From Neobacillus kokaensis (GTDB taxonomy: Bacteria > Bacillota > Bacilli > Bacillales > Cytobacillaceae): a stretch of DNA of 64,000 nt. This document shows, in pieces, positions 60,576 to 64,000 of this stretch; within the stretch, counting starts at the first letter, position 1, and every line of letters begins with the position of its first letter. The stretch covers positions 290-64,289 of the forward strand of contig NZ_BNDS01000016.1 in NCBI RefSeq assembly GCF_014656545.1, given 5' to 3'. Made by a program: the position numbers and the translations under genes. Below the pieces are notes generated by a model, which saw nothing but the letters and a program-made list of their open reading frames with translations, was not told where the DNA came from and did no database searches.

Positions 60576-62105
60576 ATGACTATTACAAATCAAGAAACAG
60601 CGACTCAAACTTTAACTCATTTTATTGGCGGAGAGATGATAGCAGGAAAAAGCGAACGTTTTGGGAAGGTTTATAATCCATCAACTGGTGAAGTAACAGC
60701 CCTTTGTCCGTTAGCCTCTAGAGAAGAGGTAAATGAAGCGGTGGAAATTGCACAAAAAGCATTTCCTGCATGGAAAAATACCTCTGTTGCCAAAAGGGTA
60801 GAGGTCATCTTTAATTTTAGAAATCTATTAGTTGAGAAAACCGACTGTTTAGCGAACATAATCGGTTTAGAAAACGGCAAAACTATTTCAGATGCAAAAG
60901 GAGAAGTGTTAAGAGGCATTGAAGCTGTTGATTTTGCGTTAAACGCCCCACACCTGTTAAAGGGGGAATATTCCATAAACGTCGGCGGCAAGATTAACTC
61001 GTATTCTATCAAACAGCCTTTAGGAGTAGTGGCAGCGATATCGCCGTTTAATTTTCCAGTCATGGTCCCTCTTGCTATGACGATGATGGCCGTTGCTTGT
61101 GGTAATGCGGTCATTTTAAAACCGTCTGAGCGTGTTCCAAATTCAGCGCTATTTATCTCGGAATTATGGAAAAAAGCAGGTTTGCCTGATGGTATATGGA
61201 CAGTCATTAATGGTGATAAGGAAGCAGTGGATACCCTTCTTGCTAATCCAAAAGTACATGCTATTTCATTTGTAGGGTCTACGAGAGTGGCGGAATATGT
61301 ATACCACGAGGGAACTCGTCATAATAAGCGGGTGGCTGCTTTTGGCGGTGGGAAGAATCATATGGTAATCATGCCGGATGCCGATCTAGATCAAGCGGTA
61401 ACTGCATTCCTCGGTGCAGCCTATGGCTCCGCTTCCCAGCGCTGTATGGCTATTTCAGTGGCAATGCCAGTTGGTAAAGGAACAGCAGAAGCCTTTGTAG
61501 AAAAATTAAAAACTCGTGTTGAAGAACTAAAGGTGGGGGCATATGACGATGCGGACGCCGATTTTGGTGCCGTCATTTCACAAGAATCAAAAGAAACTGT
61601 GATTCGTTATATTAACGAAAGTCTGAGTGAAGGTGCACAACTATGTGTGGATGGGCGCCACCCGGAAATAAACGAGAAAGAAAAAGGATATTATCTAGGA
61701 GCTACGCTCTTAACCGGTGTAACGACTGAAATGAAAATATATCAAGATGAAGTGTTCGGCCCAGCACGAATTGTCGTCGGTGTTAACAGTTTAGATGAAG
61801 CAATTCAACTAATTAATGATCATGAATATGGAAATGGAGTAACAATCTTCACAGAAAATGGAGCAGCAGCAAGAAGATTTACGGAACAAATTGAAGTGGG
61901 GATGGTTGGAGTAAATGTTCCGATTCCAATCCCGGTCGGCTACCATAACTTTGGAGGATGGAAAAACTCTAGATTTGGAGAAGGCCAAATGTTCGGTCCC
62001 GACACCGTCCGCTTCTTTACAAAAACGAAAACCATTTCCGAGAGATGGAACGATACAAAGGATATCGTAAATAAGACTGAATTTTCGTTTCCTAGTAATC
62101 AATGA
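60576..62105 (+). CDS. mmsA: CoA-acylating methylmalonate-semialdehyde dehydrogenase
   Basis: The 509-residue aldehyde dehydrogenase is of the MmsA/IolA type. It has the family stretch GGGKNHMVIMPDADLDQAV and catalytic C290 in ASQRCMAIS; the usual GERC is SQRC here. SPFNFPVMVPL and GWKNSRFGEGQMFGPD also fit. It converts methylmalonate or malonate semialdehyde to propionyl- or acetyl-CoA. With the upstream permease and dehydrogenase it completes a route from 3-hydroxyisobutyrate (or 3-hydroxypropionate) to acyl-CoA. AAGGAGG precedes the ATG; a terminator follows. Confidence 0.9.
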   Translation: MTITNQETATQTLTHFIGGEMIAGKSERFGKVYNPSTGEVTALCPLASREEVNEAVEIAQKAFPAWKNTSVAKRVEVIFNFRNLLVEKTDCLANIIGLENGKTISDAKGEVLRGIEAVDFALNAPHLLKGEYSINVGGKINSYSIKQPLGVVAAISPFNFPVMVPLAMTMMAVACGNAVILKPSERVPNSALFISELWKKAGLPDGIWTVINGDKEAVDTLLANPKVHAISFVGSTRVAEYVYHEGTRHNKRVAAFGGGKNHMVIMPDADLDQAVTAFLGAAYGSASQRCMAISVAMPVGKGTAEAFVEKLKTRVEELKVGAYDDADADFGAVISQESKETVIRYINESLSEGAQLCVDGRHPEINEKEKGYYLGATLLTGVTTEMKIYQDEVFGPARIVVGVNSLDEAIQLINDHEYGNGVTIFTENGAAARRFTEQIEVGMVGVNVPIPIPVGYHNFGGWKNSRFGEGQMFGPDTVRFFTKTKTISERWNDTKDIVNKTEFSFPSNQ

Positions 62106-62171
62106 TTGTTAGGTTTTTAAGAAAATAAGGAATTTTACCATATAAAATATGGCTTTTACAATAAAAAGGAT

Positions 62172-62215
62172 AAATTTAACGGACAATAACTATTATTGTC
62201 CGTTAAATTTTGTCT
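62172..62215 (+). terminator. Terminator of mmsA operon
   Basis: An 18-bp perfect stem, AAATTTAACGGACAATAA with its complement, is followed by TTTTGTC. Confidence 0.9.
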
Positions 62216-62353
62216 TTCTATATGACCGCAAAATAAATTGATGAATATTTAGATTATTCATGCAACTTTGTTGACATCACCATATATTACAATCTATGAT
62301 AAAAAAAGTCATTAGTAAGGTGGCTATATAATAATGATAGAGGAGGAAGGAAA

Positions 62354-64000
62354 TTGAAAAAACTGAGTGTTATATTTACTTTGTTCTTACTTTTTAGCAT
62401 GGTGTCTGGTACTACATTTGCTTCTAATTTTAAAGAAAAGGAAGAAATGGCTGATACTGTATATTTAAACGGCAATATTTATACAGTAGATAAAAAGTTC
62501 TCAAAAGCAAAAGCAATGGCAATCAAAGGACAAAAACTTATCTATGTAGGGAATAAAGGGCAAGCTAAGAAATACATAGGTGCAAACACGAAGGTAGTTG
62601 ATTTAGAGGGGAAAACCGTCATTCCGGGATTAAATGATGGTCATTTGCATTTTCCTAGAATAGGCATAAATTTACTTAAAATTGACGGCTTTAATAAACC
62701 AAAGGAAGAGATCTTGAATTTGGTAAAAGAAGAAGCCAATCGATTAAAGCCAGGAGAGTGGATTTTGGGATTTGGCTGGAACCATGAACTTTGGCCCGAT
62801 AAGAAATTTCCAACCAAAGAGGAGCTTGACGCTGTTGCACCTGACAATCCCGTCGTGCTTACCAGAGTAGATGCACACTCAATTTGGGTAAACTCGCAGG
62901 CATTAGTAATTGGTGGAATAACGAAAGAAACTCCCGACCCTCAAGGTGGTGAGATTATACGAGATTCCAACGGTGAACCAACCGGCGTTCTGATAGATAC
63001 GGCCGGTACACCAGTTACTTCAAAGATTCCACCTTATAGTACGGAGCGCGTAGAGGAAGGTTTATTAAAAGCTCAGGAAGAACTATTTAAAAATGGGATT
63101 ACAAGCGCTACAGATGCTGGTTCACATCTAATTGATATAAACAGCATGAAGAACCTCTATAAGCAAGGAGATCTAAAAGTTAGATTAAATGTAATGGTGG
63201 CCAATGGTGTAGGTGGAGCAACAGGTGAAAGCCTTGAACATTATTACAAACATGGACCCGAAATCGGTTTATTCGGTGACCGATTAACAGTTAGATCCCT
63301 TAAACTTGTCGGTGATGGTTCTCTAGGTTCCCGAAGTGCAGCACTTTTGGAGGATTATAGTGATCGACCAGGACATAAAGGGAATTATAGATTCACAGAT
63401 GAAGAGTTATATAGACTTGTTAAAGAAGCTCGTAAGTATGGCTGGCAGGTGGCTGCTCATGCTATCGGGGATGGTGCGATTGAACAAGTCATTAACACTT
63501 ACGAGAGAGTATTGAAGGAAGAACCGCTGAAGGATCACCGCTGGAGAATCGAACATTTCCAAGTTGCTAACGCGAGCGAAATTCAACGTATTGCCGAGCT
63601 TGGTATCCTTCCATCCATGCAGCCTGTTCATGCGACTTCCGATAAAAATATGGCGGAGGATCGAGTTGGACCTGAAAGAATAAAATATTCCTATGCGTGG
63701 CGAAAGGTAATTGATGCTGGCTCACATATTGTTGGAGGTTCAGATGCTCCGGTTGAATTGGTCAATCCTTTTCATGGATTATATGCAGCTGTTACACGTA
63801 TGGACCGTGATGGGGAACCTGACGGAGGCTGGTATTCTGAAGAGAGTATGACAAGAGAGGAAGCTCTAAAAGCATTTACAATCTGGGCTGCAGAAGGAAG
63901 TTTCGAAGAGAAAATCAAAGGATCATTGGAGGCAGGAAAATTAGCTGACTTTCTGGTAGTTGACAGAGATCCTATGGAATGCCCAGAAGAACTATTGAAA
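62354..64000 (+). CDS. YtcJ-like amidohydrolase with signal peptide (partial, runs off the window)
   Basis: At least 549 residues are open to the right edge. TTG 62354 follows AGGAGGAAGG. An N-terminal signal peptide (MKKLSVIFTLFLLFSMVSG, mature from about FAS) suggests secretion or membrane association, unusual for this family. The YtcJ/AepA-type amidohydrolase_3 features follow: VIPGLNDGHLHF metal motif, GFGWNHELWP, AAHAIGDGAIEQ, RIEHFQ and GSDAPVE. It hydrolyses an unknown amide or cyclic amide. The C-terminus is outside the window. Confidence 0.88.
   Translation, partial: MKKLSVIFTLFLLFSMVSGTTFASNFKEKEEMADTVYLNGNIYTVDKKFSKAKAMAIKGQKLIYVGNKGQAKKYIGANTKVVDLEGKTVIPGLNDGHLHFPRIGINLLKIDGFNKPKEEILNLVKEEANRLKPGEWILGFGWNHELWPDKKFPTKEELDAVAPDNPVVLTRVDAHSIWVNSQALVIGGITKETPDPQGGEIIRDSNGEPTGVLIDTAGTPVTSKIPPYSTERVEEGLLKAQEELFKNGITSATDAGSHLIDINSMKNLYKQGDLKVRLNVMVANGVGGATGESLEHYYKHGPEIGLFGDRLTVRSLKLVGDGSLGSRSAALLEDYSDRPGHKGNYRFTDEELYRLVKEARKYGWQVAAHAIGDGAIEQVINTYERVLKEEPLKDHRWRIEHFQVANASEIQRIAELGILPSMQPVHATSDKNMAEDRVGPERIKYSYAWRKVIDAGSHIVGGSDAPVELVNPFHGLYAAVTRMDRDGEPDGGWYSEESMTREEALKAFTIWAAEGSFEEKIKGSLEAGKLADFLVVDRDPMECPEELLK

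Overview
This 64 kb window reads as chromosome of a low-to-mid GC, endospore-forming member of the Bacillaceae (Neobacillus/Bacillus-like). The basis is a GerA/GerB/GerC germinant-receptor operon, B. subtilis-type gene sets (YvdTSR-like, YfjBCD-like, PhoX with Tat), T-box and lysine riboswitches, AAGGAGG-type ribosome binding sites, CcpA-type cre sites and a repeat family common in Bacillus intergenic DNA. I saw no rRNA, tRNA, CRISPR, phage or insertion-sequence genes.

Layout. 0-3 kb: a 52-bp repeat array, then a minus-strand operon of a NhaC-type transporter and a PqqB-like metallo-hydrolase under a T-box whose specifier reads UAC (Tyr). 3-7 kb: a secreted M14 peptidase and a YfjBCD-like locus linked to type VII secretion. 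7-11 kb: MocA-like nucleotidyltransferase, SDR plus MarR, and a TetR-controlled SMR efflux pair with two clear operators. 11-18.5 kb: fabF, a large 52-bp repeat array, the ger operon and ilvE. 18.6-30 kb: formamidase with FmdB, a guanine-deaminase-like enzyme, small CXXC and Tyr-rich proteins, a second M14 peptidase, YitT, a stress-type SDR, a PhnA-like protein, a GH36 alpha-galactosidase and a DMT exporter. 30-36.5 kb: a GntP remnant, a HAD phosphatase, a lysine-riboswitch-controlled ABC transporter, a CueP-like copper protein interrupted by UGA at a conserved Cys, and an L,D-transpeptidase.

36.7-48 kb is the most coherent accessory region. It holds an HPr-kinase paralogue, an AbgA-like amidohydrolase, an unusual winged-helix regulator, a two-component flavin monooxygenase (reductase plus HpaB-like oxygenase), a stand-alone FAD synthetase, a DUF1028 protein, an N-carbamoyl-type M20 hydrolase, a GabP-like permease and a RidA protein. 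Three of its transcription units share almost identical promoters (TTGAC[AT], 17 bp, TAT-rich -10) followed by a 24-bp GGAA-N14-TTCC element. This marks them as one regulon, probably for a nitrogenous ring or amide compound.

48-64 kb: a PhoX-like Tat substrate beside tatA/tatC, a VOC protein, two adjoining 52-bp repeat arrays, a flavoprotein and an MBL hydrolase. Then comes a sigma-54 activator next to a -24/-12 promoter driving a GntP permease, a 3-hydroxyisobutyrate dehydrogenase-like enzyme and a methylmalonate-semialdehyde dehydrogenase. A YtcJ-like amidohydrolase runs off the right edge.

Three observations stand out. (1) Four tandem arrays of different sequence share a 52-bp period and a 10/7/10 hairpin layout, and two of them join in perfect register. 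(2) The cueP-like gene has in-frame UGA at a conserved Cys codon, followed after 11 nt by a 17-nt stem-loop laid out like the E. coli fdhF SECIS. (3) The 36.7-48 kb regulon described above.
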